The position numbers and the translations under genes were made by a program. Below are positions 35,101 to 44,419 of a stretch of 64,000 bases of DNA, piece after piece. This DNA is from Tistrella mobilis (GTDB lineage Bacteria; Pseudomonadota; Alphaproteobacteria; Tistrellales; Tistrellaceae). Under the pieces are notes generated by a model that saw only the letters and a list, made by a program, of their open reading frames with translations, was not told where the DNA came from and did no database searches. How positions within the stretch are numbered: the stretch's first letter is position 1; every line of letters starts with the position of its first letter. The stretch is taken from assembly GCF_039634785.1 (NCBI RefSeq), contig NZ_JBBIAB010000001.1, positions 1 to 64,000 on the forward strand, given 5' to 3'.

Positions 35101-36309
35101 TCAGGGCATGCGTCCCTGAACCAGGGCCGGCAGGCGGCCCAGTTCGCCCATCGCATGGCGCATGGCCAGTTTCTTCACCGGCCCCAGCCGGTTCACCGCC
35201 GCAAGCCCCAGATCGCGCGCCAGGCGTACCGGCGCCACATCGTTGGAAAACAGCCGGTTCAGCCCGTCGGTCGCCGCCACCAGCGCCATGGTGTCGGTGC
35301 GGCGCCAGCGTTCATATGCCGCAAGCACATCCGGGGCGCCGACATCGCCGCCCAGGCGCCGCGCCTGCACCATCACCTCGACCAGGGCCGCCACGTCGCG
35401 GATGCCCAGATTGAAGCCCTGCCCCGCGATCGGATGGATGGCATGGGCGGCATCGCCCACCAGCGCCAGGCGCCGGTCGACGAAGCGCCGCGCCAGGGTC
35501 AGCGCCAGCGGATAGGCGAAGCGCGGACCTTCCAGCCGGAGCCGCCCCAGAAAATCGCCGAAGCGGGCCCGCAGCTCTTCCAGATATCGCAGATCGTCCA
35601 GCGCCTGGATGCGGGCGGCATCCTCGTGCCGTTCGGTCCACACGATCGACGAGCGATTGCCGGCCAGCGGCAGGATCGCAAAGGGGCCCGGCGTCAGGAA
35701 ACGTTCATGGGCCACACCTTCATGCGGGTATTCATGGGCCACGGTGCAGACCAGGCCGGTCTGGCCATAGCCCCATTCGGTGACCGCGATCCCGGCCTCG
35801 TCGCGCAGCCGTGACCGGCGGCCGTCGGCCGCCACCACCAGCGGCGCACGCAGCACCCGGCCATCCGCCAGGGTGACGGTCGCCCGCGCGCCCTGCCGGT
35901 CGACCGAGACCACGCCTGCCGGGGCCACCACGGTCAGCCGATCGGCAAGTGCCGCGGCACGCTGCGCCAGGGCAGCCCGCATGTGGCGATTCTCGACCAG
36001 CCAGCCCAGCGGTTCTTCCCCCACCTGGACATGGTCGAAATGCAGATGCATCAGGCTGGGCCCGTCGGTCACCCGGATATGTTCGATCGCGCCGGTTTCC
36101 GCCACCAGCGGCCAGACGCCGATCGCGGCCAGCACCTGCTTCGACCCATGGGCGATGGCGCTGGCCCGGCCGTCGAACCCGCCATCGAGCTGCGCCGTGG
36201 GGTCTTCGCGATCGACGACGATCACGTCGAGGCCGGCTGCTGCGGCGGCAACGCCCAGCGTCATGCCGACCAGCCCGCCGCCCACGATCACCAGGTCGCC
36301 CGCCATCAT
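35101..36309 (-). CDS. UbiH/UbiF/Coq6 family flavin monooxygenase
   Basis: 402 residues. ATG 36309 is favoured because GGAGG is nine bases upstream; an ATG two codons earlier is too close. The FAD motif is LVIVGGGLVGMTLGVA near the start. The family-specific GDAAHAIHPIAGQGFNLGIRD is near residue 290 and LVVAADGRRSRLRDEAGI near 165. These enzymes add the ring hydroxyls during ubiquinone synthesis; which position (C1, C5 or C6) cannot be told from the sequence alone. It is divergent from glnK across a 359-base gap. Confidence 0.9.
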   Translation of the reverse strand: MMAGDLVIVGGGLVGMTLGVAAAAAGLDVIVVDREDPTAQLDGGFDGRASAIAHGSKQVLAAIGVWPLVAETGAIEHIRVTDGPSLMHLHFDHVQVGEEPLGWLVENRHMRAALAQRAAALADRLTVVAPAGVVSVDRQGARATVTLADGRVLRAPLVVAADGRRSRLRDEAGIAVTEWGYGQTGLVCTVAHEYPHEGVAHERFLTPGPFAILPLAGNRSSIVWTERHEDAARIQALDDLRYLEELRARFGDFLGRLRLEGPRFAYPLALTLARRFVDRRLALVGDAAHAIHPIAGQGFNLGIRDVAALVEVMVQARRLGGDVGAPDVLAAYERWRRTDTMALVAATDGLNRLFSNDVAPVRLARDLGLAAVNRLGPVKKLAMRHAMGELGRLPALVQGRMP

Positions 36310-36668
36310 CTCCATCTGCCTCCGCTCCGCCACGCCTGCTCGGTGATGCCGGGCCGGTGAGCCCGGCCCTGCCGCGCAAGATCGGCCCGCCGGTTCCGAA
36401 AGTCCAGCCATGCCCGCCAATTCGGTGGCGTGACCAGGAATTGCCCACCATCGGGTGATCTGCACAAAAAACAGACAACATCACTCGCTGCACCCGCGTC
36501 CCGGCGGGTCCGATCCCGCCGGATTGCCCGTCCATCGTGCATTGCAGCGCGGAATCCCGCCAATGACACGAAATTGGCACGGGTCTTGAAGTGTCACGCC
36601 CGGACCGCCGGCGCCCAGGGTGCCGGCCGCCAGGACATCAAGGCTGCGGGGGAAAGGAACAGGGCGCC
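36310..36668. other. Divergent promoter region between ubiH-like gene and glnK
   Basis: 359 bases without a gene. The part near 36440-36560 is locally A-rich (ctgcacaaaaaacagac). A sigma-54-type promoter lies at 36575-36590, oriented towards glnK. No full NtrC palindrome could be assigned. Confidence 0.6.
36575..36590 (+). promoter_or_regulatory. Candidate sigma-54 promoter of glnK-amtB
   Basis: TGGCACGGGTCTTGAA matches the TGGCAC-N5-TTGC consensus, with correct spacing and one departure (TTGA for TTGC). It lies 79 bases before the glnK ATG. glnK-amtB operons are commonly driven by RpoN and NtrC under nitrogen limitation, so position and sequence agree. Confidence 0.6.
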
Positions 36669-37007
36669 ATGAAGCTGATCTCTGCGATCATCAAGCCCTT
36701 CAAGCTGCAAGCCGTTCGCGAGGCGCTGACCGATCTGGGCATCCAGGGCCTGACCGTCACCGAGGTGAAGGGATATGGGCGGCAGAAGGGTCAGACCGAA
36801 ATCTATCGCGGCGCGGAGTACGAAGTGAATTTCGTGCCGAAGCTGAAGATCGAGATCGCCCTCAACGACGACCTGCTGGAGGCAGCGGTCGAGGCGATCC
36901 AGACCAATGCCCAGACCGGCAAGATCGGCGACGGCAAGATTTTCGTGTTCGACCTCGAACGTGTGGTGCGCATCCGCACGGGCGAAACCGACAAGGACGC
37001 TCTCTGA
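36669..37007 (+). CDS. glnK: Nitrogen regulatory protein PII (GlnK)
   Basis: 112 residues, the exact PII length. The T-loop has KGYGRQKGQTEIYRGAEY with Tyr51 as the uridylylation site, and the B-loop and C-terminal signatures TGKIGDGKIFVF and VRIRTGE are complete. The trimer senses ATP/ADP and 2-oxoglutarate and blocks the ammonium channel when nitrogen is sufficient. The adjacent amtB, 26 bases downstream, identifies this copy as GlnK rather than GlnB. Confidence 0.96.
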   Translation: MKLISAIIKPFKLQAVREALTDLGIQGLTVTEVKGYGRQKGQTEIYRGAEYEVNFVPKLKIEIALNDDLLEAAVEAIQTNAQTGKIGDGKIFVFDLERVVRIRTGETDKDAL

Positions 37008-37033
37008 GCCAACGGGAAGGAGACCCACCAGAG

Positions 37034-38359
37034 ATGGCGCTGACGGCCACCAACTTCCGGCGTGCCGCCCTTGCGGCGATCGCTCTCACCCTCGTTGCGG
37101 CACCGGCGCGGGCCGAAGTCGACCCCGAGGTTCAGTATATCCTCAACACCTTCTCGTTCATCATCAACGGCGCCCTGGTCATGTGGATGGCCGCGGGCTT
37201 CGCGATGCTCGAATCCGGCCTGGCCCGGACGAAGAACGTCGCCACCATCCTGCTCAAGAACATCTCGCTCTTTGCCGTGGCCGGCATCACCTTCTACCTC
37301 GTCGGCTACAACCTGATGTACATGAACGTCGACGGCGGCTGGATCGGCAGCCTGGCCATCTGGTCGCAGAGCGATGCCACGGGCGACGCCATCGTCTACG
37401 AGGCCGGCACCTATGCCTCGGCGTCGGACTGGTTCTTCCAGATGGTCTTCGTCGCCACCGCTGCGTCGGTCGTGTCGGGCACCGTCGCGGAACGCAGCAA
37501 GCTCTGGTCGTTCCTGCTCTTCGTCGTGCTGCTGACCACCATCAGCTATCCGATCACCGGCTCGTGGGTCTGGGGCGGCGGCTGGCTGTCCGAGATGGGC
37601 TTCGTGGATTTCGCCGGCTCCACCCTGGTGCATGCGGTCGGCGGCTGGGCGGCCCTGGTCGGCGCCATCATCATCGGCCCGCGCATCGGCAAGTACAGCC
37701 GTGACGGTCGGGTGAACCCGATGCCCGGCTCCAACCTGGCGCTGGCCACCCTCGGCACCTTCGTCCTCTGGCTCGGCTGGTTCGGCTTCAACGGCGGCTC
37801 GATGCTGGCGCTCGGCACCGGCGCGGATGCCACCGGCATGGCCAATGTCGTGGCCAACACCAGCATGGCGGCTGCCGGCGGCATCGTCGCCGCAATGATC
37901 CTCTCGCAGCTGCTCTACAAGAAGGTCGACCTCACCCTGGCGCTGAACGGCGCGCTGGCCGGCCTGGTCTCGATCACCGCCGGCCCCGACACCCCCTCCA
38001 TCGGCGGGGCGATCCTGATCGGTGCGGTCGGCGGCGTCCTCGCCAGCCTGACGGTGCCGCTGCTCGACAAGCTGAAGATCGACGACGTGGTCGGCGCCAT
38101 CCCGGTGCATCTCGTCGGCGGCATCTGGGGCACGATCGCCGTGCCGATCACCAATGCCGATGCCAGCTTCGGCACCCAGATCGTCGGCATCGTCGCGATC
38201 GGCGCCTTCACCGCGGTGTTCTCGGCCGTCGCCTGGCTGCTGATCAAGTTCACCGTCGGTGTCCGGGTCTCGGAAGAGGTCGAACATGGCGGGCTGGACA
38301 AGGCGGAGCTGGGCCTCGAAGCCTACCCCGAGTTCGGCCGCGGGTCGCAGACCCTCTGA
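37034..38359 (+). CDS. amtB: Ammonium transporter AmtB
   Basis: 441 residues with a cleavable signal peptide (MALTATNFRR to APARA, about 27 residues) and eleven membrane segments. The pore twin histidines are in TLVHAVGGWAALVGA and PVHLVGGIWG. The signature DFAGSTLVHAVGG and the inner-gate region FAMLESGLARTKN are present. It conducts ammonium into the cell and is gated by GlnK. It shares a transcript with glnK and is followed by two GC-rich hairpins. Confidence 0.96.
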   Translation: MALTATNFRRAALAAIALTLVAAPARAEVDPEVQYILNTFSFIINGALVMWMAAGFAMLESGLARTKNVATILLKNISLFAVAGITFYLVGYNLMYMNVDGGWIGSLAIWSQSDATGDAIVYEAGTYASASDWFFQMVFVATAASVVSGTVAERSKLWSFLLFVVLLTTISYPITGSWVWGGGWLSEMGFVDFAGSTLVHAVGGWAALVGAIIIGPRIGKYSRDGRVNPMPGSNLALATLGTFVLWLGWFGFNGGSMLALGTGADATGMANVVANTSMAAAGGIVAAMILSQLLYKKVDLTLALNGALAGLVSITAGPDTPSIGGAILIGAVGGVLASLTVPLLDKLKIDDVVGAIPVHLVGGIWGTIAVPITNADASFGTQIVGIVAIGAFTAVFSAVAWLLIKFTVGVRVSEEVEHGGLDKAELGLEAYPEFGRGSQTL

Positions 38360-38410
38360 CGCCACCACCCATCGCACACCCGGCTGCCCCGGCAGCCGGT
38401 CCTGCCTGCG

Positions 38411-38452
38411 ACGCCCCGGCCTTCTGGTGAAGGCCGGGGCGTCCGCTCTTGC
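38411..38452 (+). terminator. Terminator after amtB
   Basis: A perfect fifteen-pair stem GACGCCCCGGCCTTC/GAAGGCCGGGGCGTC with a TGGT loop is followed by CGCTCTTG. A second, smaller GC hairpin (about 38379-38400) precedes it. The T-run is poor but the stem is very stable. Confidence 0.7.
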
Positions 38453-38585
38453 GGCAGAGCGGTCAGGCGCCGTAAGGTGCCCCGGCACCCCCGCGGCCCG
38501 CACCCAGGACGCCCCCGGCCAACGCCCGGGTGGCACGACCGACGGACGGCGGTTTCGGAACGACTTCAATCCTCTGGCGTCATCC

Positions 38586-39797
38586 ATGCTCAATCCCCGG
38601 CTCGCCGCGCTCACCGACTACCCGTTCCGGCGCCTGGACGCGCTGATCGCCGGCGCCGAGCCGCCGGACGGGATCACCCGGCTGATGATGTCGCTGGGGG
38701 AGCCGCAGGGTGGCGCCCCGGCCCTGATTGCCGAGATCGTGGCGGCAGAGGCGGCGGGTTTCGGGAAGTATCCGGCCGTGGCCGGCACGCCGGATCTGCG
38801 CCGGGCGATCGCCGCCTGGGCCACGCGCCGCTACGGCCTGCCCGACGGCTTTCTCGACCCCGAGACCTCGGTCCTGGCCGCGGCCGGCACCCGCGAGGCG
38901 CTGTTCGCCACCCTTCAGGCGGTGACACCCGAGGTGAAGGACGGCGCGCGCCCGGTGGTGCTGATGCCCAACCCCTTCTACCAGGTCTATGCCGGCGGGG
39001 CGGTGATGGCGGGGGCCGAGCCGGTCTTCGTGCCGGCGACCGCAGAGACCGGCTTCCAGCCGGATCTGGCGGCGGTCTCGCCCGATCTCTGGCGGCGCGC
39101 CTCGGCCGCCATCGTCTGCTCCCCCGCCAACCCGCAGGGCACGGTGCTGAGCGAGGCGGCGATGCTGGATCTGATCCGCCTGGCGCGCGCGCATGACGCG
39201 GTGCTGATCGCCGACGAATGCTATTCCGAAATCTGGGTCGAGACCCCACCCCCGGGCCTGCTGGAAGTGGCGGCGAAACATGGGCTGGGCCTCGACAATC
39301 TGCTGGTCATGAATTCGCTGTCCAAGCGCTCGGGCGCGCCGGGCTTGCGCGCCGGCTTCATCGCCGGCGATCCGAAGCTGATCGCCGGCCTGCTGCGCAT
39401 GCGCACCTATTCGACCGGCTTCCTGTCGCCGCCGCTGATGGCCGCCGCCACCGCACTCTGGGCCGACGAGGCCCATGTCGAGATCAACCGCGCCCGCTAT
39501 CGGGCCTCGATGGCCGCGGCCGAGCGGATCCTGGGCCCGGCCTTCGGCTGGACCATCCCGGCCGGCGGCTTCTTCGCCTGGGCCGATGTGGGCGATGGCG
39601 AGGCGGCCGCGCGCCGGCTGTGGGCCGAGGCCGGTGTCAAGGTCCTGCCCGGCGCCTATCTTTCCCGCGAGGGCGATCCGGCCCATGGCTTCGCCCCCGA
39701 CAATCCCGGCGCCCGCTATGTCCGCATCGCGCTGGTCCACGCACCGGATGTCGTCGAGGAGGGGCTGACCCGCATCGCCCGCACCCTCGCCGGCTGA
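38586..39797 (+). CDS. dapC: Aminotransferase class I/II, DapC-like
   Basis: 403 residues of the PLP fold-type I family. The PLP lysine is in MNSLSKRSGAPGLRAGF, and the cofactor-binding Asp/Tyr pair is in IADECYSEIW. The start LNPRLAALTDYPFRRLDAL matches the succinyldiaminopimelate transaminases of proteobacteria, which make the lysine and peptidoglycan precursor. Position just before ftsK and lolA is common in alphaproteobacteria. Other glutamate-dependent amino-acid transaminases are possible, so the symbol is given with caution. Confidence 0.82.
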   Translation: MLNPRLAALTDYPFRRLDALIAGAEPPDGITRLMMSLGEPQGGAPALIAEIVAAEAAGFGKYPAVAGTPDLRRAIAAWATRRYGLPDGFLDPETSVLAAAGTREALFATLQAVTPEVKDGARPVVLMPNPFYQVYAGGAVMAGAEPVFVPATAETGFQPDLAAVSPDLWRRASAAIVCSPANPQGTVLSEAAMLDLIRLARAHDAVLIADECYSEIWVETPPPGLLEVAAKHGLGLDNLLVMNSLSKRSGAPGLRAGFIAGDPKLIAGLLRMRTYSTGFLSPPLMAAATALWADEAHVEINRARYRASMAAAERILGPAFGWTIPAGGFFAWADVGDGEAAARRLWAEAGVKVLPGAYLSREGDPAHGFAPDNPGARYVRIALVHAPDVVEEGLTRIARTLAG

Positions 39798-39868
39798 CCG
39801 CCGCCGCCTTCCGCCACCGTCCCGCCCTCGTGGACATCCCGTCTTCCAGACACGATCAGCCGAGACCC

Positions 39869-42286
39869 ATGGCCGCACGCTCGACCGGAACCGATCGGAC
39901 GACCCGCTTCCTGCCCGCCGGGGCTGCCGGCCTTGCCCAGCGCCTGACCCGCGCCGCCGGCGGGCTGGTCCTGGCGGTGATCGCGATCTGCCTGATCCTG
40001 GCCCTGGCGAGCTATGACCAGAACGATCCGTCGCTGAACCACACGGCGGAATTCCCCATCGTCGCCAATGTGATGGGCATGGCCGGCGCCTATTTTGCCG
40101 ACATGTCCCTGCAGGCGCTGGGGCTGGGGGCGGTGATCCTGCCGATGGTGATGCTCGGCTGGTCATGGCGGCTGATGCGCGGCCGCGGCCTGCCGATGCT
40201 GTGGCTGAACCTGACCGTGCTGCCCGTGGCCCTGGTCGCGACCGCGGGCCTTGCCGCCGCCTTCGGCCGGCCGGAAGGCTGGCCGCTGGAAAGCGGGCTC
40301 GGCGGGGTGGTGGGCATGCTGCTCTATGCCCGGCTCACCGCCGTCACCGGCGTCGGCCCCTATCTCGTCATCACCCTGGGCCTGGCGCTCGGCGGCATGC
40401 TGGCGGCGGCCGGCATGGGGCTGGGCGACTGGCGCAGCATCGGCCGGGGCATCGGCTCCGCCGGCGGTCTTGCCGGCCGGGGCGGCAGCCGGCTGGCCGG
40501 CCTGTTGCGGCGGCGCCATGCTGCGGCAGACGACACACCAGAGGCCCGCGGGCGCCCCGCGCGCGGCCAGGCCGCCCGCCGGACCGCCGAGCCGCGGTTC
40601 GACGACGATGCAGCACCGGTCCCGGCCCCGCCCCGGCGCCGTGCCCCCGAACCCGCCGAGGCCCCGGCCGCCGGCGGTCCGCGGATCGGCGCGCCCCGGC
40701 GCAATGTGGAGGCGGCCGCCGCCGAGGCCCGCCGCCGCAACCCGCTCAACCTGGACGAGGCGTCCAACTACCGGCTGCCGGCCCTGGATCTGCTGGCGCT
40801 GGCACCGCGCGGCGGTACCGGCAGCCAGGATCCGGGACTTCTGGCCGAACAGGCCCGGGCGCTGGAAGGCGTGCTCGACGATTTCGGCGTCAAGGGCCGC
40901 ATCGTCGAGGTCCGCCCCGGCCCGGTGGTCACGCTGTTCGAGCTGGAGCCGGCGCCCGGCATCAAATCGTCGCGCGTGATCAGCCTGGCCGACGACATCG
41001 CCCGCTCGATGAGCGCCATTTCGGCCCGCGTCGCGGTCATTCCGGGGCGCAACGCCATCGGCATCGAACTGCCCAACCCGAAGCGCGAGATGGTCTTCCT
41101 GCGCGAGCTGCTGGCGAGCGAGGCCTACGAGGTCACCGCCTCGCGGCTGGCGCTGGCGCTCGGCAAGGATATCGGCGGCGCGCCGGTGATCGCCGATCTT
41201 GCCCGCATGCCCCATCTTCTGGTCGCCGGCACCACCGGCTCGGGCAAGTCGGTCGCGATCAACACCATGATCCTGTCGCTGCTCTACCGGCTGTCGCCCG
41301 ACCAGTGCAAGTTCATCATGATCGACCCCAAAATGCTGGAGCTGTCGGTCTATGAGGGCATCCCGCATCTGCTGGCACCGGTGGTGACCGAGCCGGGCAA
41401 GGCGGTGGTGGCGCTGAAATGGGCGGTGCGCGAGATGGAAGGCCGCTACCGCGCCATGTCGAACCTGGGCGTGCGCAATATCGGCGGCTACAACAAGCGC
41501 GTCGCCGAGGCCCGGGACGCCGGCGAGATCCTGACCCGCACCGTTCAGACCGGCTTCGACCCCGAAACCGGCAAGCCGATCTTCGAGGAACAGACCCTCG
41601 AGACCGAGCCCATGCCCTATATCGTGGTCGTGGTCGACGAGATGGCCGATCTGATGCTGGTGGCCGGCAAGGACATCGAAGCGGCGATCCAGCGCCTGGC
41701 CCAGATGGCCCGTGCCGCCGGCATCCATCTGATCATGGCCACCCAGCGCCCCTCGGTCGACGTGATCACCGGCACGATCAAGGCCAATTTCCCCACCCGC
41801 ATCTCTTTCCAGGTCACCAGCAAGATCGACAGTCGCACCATTCTGGGCGAACAGGGTGCCGAGCAGCTGCTGGGCCAGGGCGACATGCTGCACATGGAAG
41901 GCGGCGGACGGATCACCCGCGTCCACGGCCCCTTCGTCTCGGATGAAGAGGTGGAGAAGGTGGTCCGGGCTCTTAAAGAACAGGGTGCGCCCACCTACAT
42001 CGAAGCGGTGACCGACGATCCGGAGCTTGCCTCCGGCAGCACCGCCGACATCATACAGGGTGGTGGGGCCGGCGGCGGCGGTGGCGAGGACGATCTCTAC
42101 GATCAGGCCCTTGCCGTCGTGCTCCGCGAGCGCCGGGCCTCGACCAGCTTCATCCAGCGCCACCTGCAGATCGGCTACAACCGGGCGGCGCGGCTGATCG
42201 AGCGCATGGAGAACGAAGGCGTCGTCAGCCGGGCCGATCGCACCGGCCGCCGGGAGGTACTGCTCGGCGAGCCCCGCGACGACTGA
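39869..42286 (+). CDS. ftsK: DNA translocase FtsK
   Basis: 805 residues. Four membrane segments occupy residues 25-195, followed by a Pro/Arg/Ala-rich linker to about 290. The alpha-beta motor has Walker A at about 454-461 (GTTGSGKS) and Walker B near VVVVDEMADLMLVAG. The C-terminal gamma winged helix (YDQALAVVLRERRAS to the end) reads KOPS sequences and activates XerCD. The protein couples septum formation to chromosome-dimer resolution. It is followed 25 bases later by lolA, a conserved alphaproteobacterial pairing. Confidence 0.97.
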   Translation: MAARSTGTDRTTRFLPAGAAGLAQRLTRAAGGLVLAVIAICLILALASYDQNDPSLNHTAEFPIVANVMGMAGAYFADMSLQALGLGAVILPMVMLGWSWRLMRGRGLPMLWLNLTVLPVALVATAGLAAAFGRPEGWPLESGLGGVVGMLLYARLTAVTGVGPYLVITLGLALGGMLAAAGMGLGDWRSIGRGIGSAGGLAGRGGSRLAGLLRRRHAAADDTPEARGRPARGQAARRTAEPRFDDDAAPVPAPPRRRAPEPAEAPAAGGPRIGAPRRNVEAAAAEARRRNPLNLDEASNYRLPALDLLALAPRGGTGSQDPGLLAEQARALEGVLDDFGVKGRIVEVRPGPVVTLFELEPAPGIKSSRVISLADDIARSMSAISARVAVIPGRNAIGIELPNPKREMVFLRELLASEAYEVTASRLALALGKDIGGAPVIADLARMPHLLVAGTTGSGKSVAINTMILSLLYRLSPDQCKFIMIDPKMLELSVYEGIPHLLAPVVTEPGKAVVALKWAVREMEGRYRAMSNLGVRNIGGYNKRVAEARDAGEILTRTVQTGFDPETGKPIFEEQTLETEPMPYIVVVVDEMADLMLVAGKDIEAAIQRLAQMARAAGIHLIMATQRPSVDVITGTIKANFPTRISFQVTSKIDSRTILGEQGAEQLLGQGDMLHMEGGGRITRVHGPFVSDEEVEKVVRALKEQGAPTYIEAVTDDPELASGSTADIIQGGGAGGGGGEDDLYDQALAVVLRERRASTSFIQRHLQIGYNRAARLIERMENEGVVSRADRTGRREVLLGEPRDD

Positions 42287-42311
42287 GCGCCGATACGAGG
42301 AGTTTCCCCCC

Positions 42312-42992
42312 ATGTCCCTTCGCCTGTCAGGCACCCTTCGCCGTGCCGCTTTCGCTGCGGGTGCCCTCGCGGTGATCGCCACGGCCCTGCCCGAGGCCGC
42401 CCTCGCGCAGCAGAAGCCGGCTGCCGCTCCTGCGAAGGCACCCAATGTCGCCGCGGCCGAGGCCCGACGCGACATGGACCGCGCCGAAGCCTATCTGAAC
42501 GGCTTCCGGCGCATGAAGGCGCATTTCACCCAGGTCGCGGCCGATGGCTCGACCTCGGAAGGCACCTTCTACCTGTCCCGGCCCGGCCGGCTCAGGGTCG
42601 ATTACGATCCGCCGGTCGATCAGCTTCTGGTCGCCAACGGATCGCAGCTGATCCATTACGACCGCAAGCTCGATCAGCCCTCCTACATCCCGCTCAGCCA
42701 GACGCCCGCCGGGCTGCTGACCCGCGAGACCTTCGATTTCGACGATCCGCTGCTCGAATTCGCCGGCTACGAACGCGATGCCAATGCCTTTGCGATCACG
42801 CTTCGCGACGCCAAGAACCCGGATCTGGGCTCGCTGGCCCTGGTCTTCACCGACAACCCGGTGCAGCTGCGCCAGTGGGTGGTGACCGATCCGCAGCGCG
42901 GCGTCACCCGGGTGACGCTCAGCGATGTGAAGCTGGATCCGACGCTGGACAGCGACCTCTTCGTCTTCAACCGCTTCGCCCCGAAGAAGTGA
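42312..42992 (+). CDS. lolA: Outer-membrane lipoprotein carrier protein LolA
   Basis: 226 residues with a signal peptide (MSLRLSGTLRR to ALAQQ, about 33 residues). The mature part has AEAYLNGFRRMKAHFTQVAADG and GTFYLSRPGRLRVDYDPP, given as separate hallmark segments of the LolA fold, and RVTLSDVKLDPTLDSDLFVF at the end. It shuttles lipoproteins across the periplasm to the outer membrane. It is probably co-transcribed with ftsK. Confidence 0.9.
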   Translation: MSLRLSGTLRRAAFAAGALAVIATALPEAALAQQKPAAAPAKAPNVAAAEARRDMDRAEAYLNGFRRMKAHFTQVAADGSTSEGTFYLSRPGRLRVDYDPPVDQLLVANGSQLIHYDRKLDQPSYIPLSQTPAGLLTRETFDFDDPLLEFAGYERDANAFAITLRDAKNPDLGSLALVFTDNPVQLRQWVVTDPQRGVTRVTLSDVKLDPTLDSDLFVFNRFAPKK

Positions 42993-43016
42993 CGAGGCCC
43001 GGCAAGTGATGGTCCA

Positions 43017-44363
43017 GTGACCAGGGCCGGCCCCGCGGTCGACAGCCGCGCGATCTGGCGGATCGCCGGGCCGATGATCCTGTCCAACCTGTCGGTCGCG
43101 GCCCTGGGCGCCGTGGATACCGGCGTCGCCGGCCATCTGGGCTCGGCGGGCAGCCTGGCCGCCGCGGCGATCGGCGGCCAGCTGCTGTCGTATTTCGTCT
43201 GGTGCTGCGGCTTCCTGCGCATGGGCACCACCGGGCTTTCCGCCGGGGCGGCCGGTCGGGGCGACCGTCCGGAAGGGGCGGCGGTGCTGGGCCGCGGGCT
43301 GGCGCTGGCACTCGGGCTCTCCGCCCTGCTCGGCCTGGTCCTTGCCGTCGCCCTGCCCTGGCTGCTCGCCCTGTTCGGCCCGGCGCCCGCGGTCAGGGAT
43401 CTGGCGGCCGGCTATGTCCTGATCCGCCTGACCGGCCTGCCGGCCGCCCTGGCCGTTCTGGTGCTGGTCGGCTGGTTCGTCGGCCGGGGAGAGGCGGGTT
43501 TGCCGCTCGTCATGATCCTGGCGACCAATCTGGTCAATGCCGGGCTCGACCTGTTGCTGGCCCTGCATCTGGGCCTCGGCCTCGACGGGCTGGCGATCGC
43601 GAGTGCCGTGGCGGACTGGACCGGCTGCCTGATCGGCCTTGCGGCCGCGTTTCGCACCCTGACCCGCGAGCGCACGCCCCGCCCCGGCAGGCGGGCCCTG
43701 GGCGACTGGCCGGCCATCGCCCGCATGGCCCGGATCAATGGCGACATCTTCGTCCGCACCCTGCTGCTGATCGGCGGCTTCGCCCTGTTCATGAGCCTGG
43801 CCGGGCGGCTCGGCACCACCCAGCTTGCCGCCACCGCCCTGCTGCTCACCTTCTTCAGCATGGCCTCGCAGGGGTTGGACGGCATGGCCTATGCGGCGGA
43901 ATCGCTTGCCGGCCGCGCCCTTGCCGCCGGCGATCTGGCGGGCTTCGACCAGGCCGTGCGCATGACCGGGATCTGGACGGCGGCGCTGGGCGTGCTGGCG
44001 GCTCTGGTCTTCGCCCTCGCCGGGCCGCTGCTGATCCAGGCCCTCACCGATCTCGACGAGGTGCGGCGGGTGGCCGGCGATCTTCTGCCCTATGTCGTCG
44101 CCCTGCCGCTGATCGCCTGGGCCTGCTTCTGGCTGGACGGGGTGTTCATCGGCGTCACCTGGTCGGGCGCCATGCGCGATGCAATGCTCATCGCCTTCGC
44201 GATACATCTTGGACCGGCACTGGTTCTGCCCGATATGATGGGGGCGGACGGGTTGTGGATCGCCTTCCTCGGCCTGTTCGCGGCGCGTGGCCTGGCGATG
44301 GCCGGCTGGTATCTGGCCCGTCGGCGTCGCCTCTCGCCCCAGCCTCAACGATCCAGCATCTGA
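43017..44363 (+). CDS. MATE family efflux transporter (DinF-like)
   Basis: 448 residues from a GTG 24 bases after lolA. Twelve membrane segments form two MatE halves. AIWRIAGPMILSNLSVAALGAVDTGVAGHLG, recognised by its pieces PMILSNLS and VDTGVAGHLG, and FLRMGTTGLSAGAAGRG are typical of the DinF branch. It exports cationic drugs or metabolites using proton or sodium gradients. The substrate is unknown. It probably belongs to the same transcription unit as the amidotransferase that follows. Confidence 0.9.
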   Translation: MTRAGPAVDSRAIWRIAGPMILSNLSVAALGAVDTGVAGHLGSAGSLAAAAIGGQLLSYFVWCCGFLRMGTTGLSAGAAGRGDRPEGAAVLGRGLALALGLSALLGLVLAVALPWLLALFGPAPAVRDLAAGYVLIRLTGLPAALAVLVLVGWFVGRGEAGLPLVMILATNLVNAGLDLLLALHLGLGLDGLAIASAVADWTGCLIGLAAAFRTLTRERTPRPGRRALGDWPAIARMARINGDIFVRTLLLIGGFALFMSLAGRLGTTQLAATALLLTFFSMASQGLDGMAYAAESLAGRALAAGDLAGFDQAVRMTGIWTAALGVLAALVFALAGPLLIQALTDLDEVRRVAGDLLPYVVALPLIAWACFWLDGVFIGVTWSGAMRDAMLIAFAIHLGPALVLPDMMGADGLWIAFLGLFAARGLAMAGWYLARRRRLSPQPQRSSI

Positions 44364-44419
44364 GAACGCCACCTCGCGGCCTGTCGCAGCGGCCGCACCA
44401 GCCATCGGAGCCGATCGCC

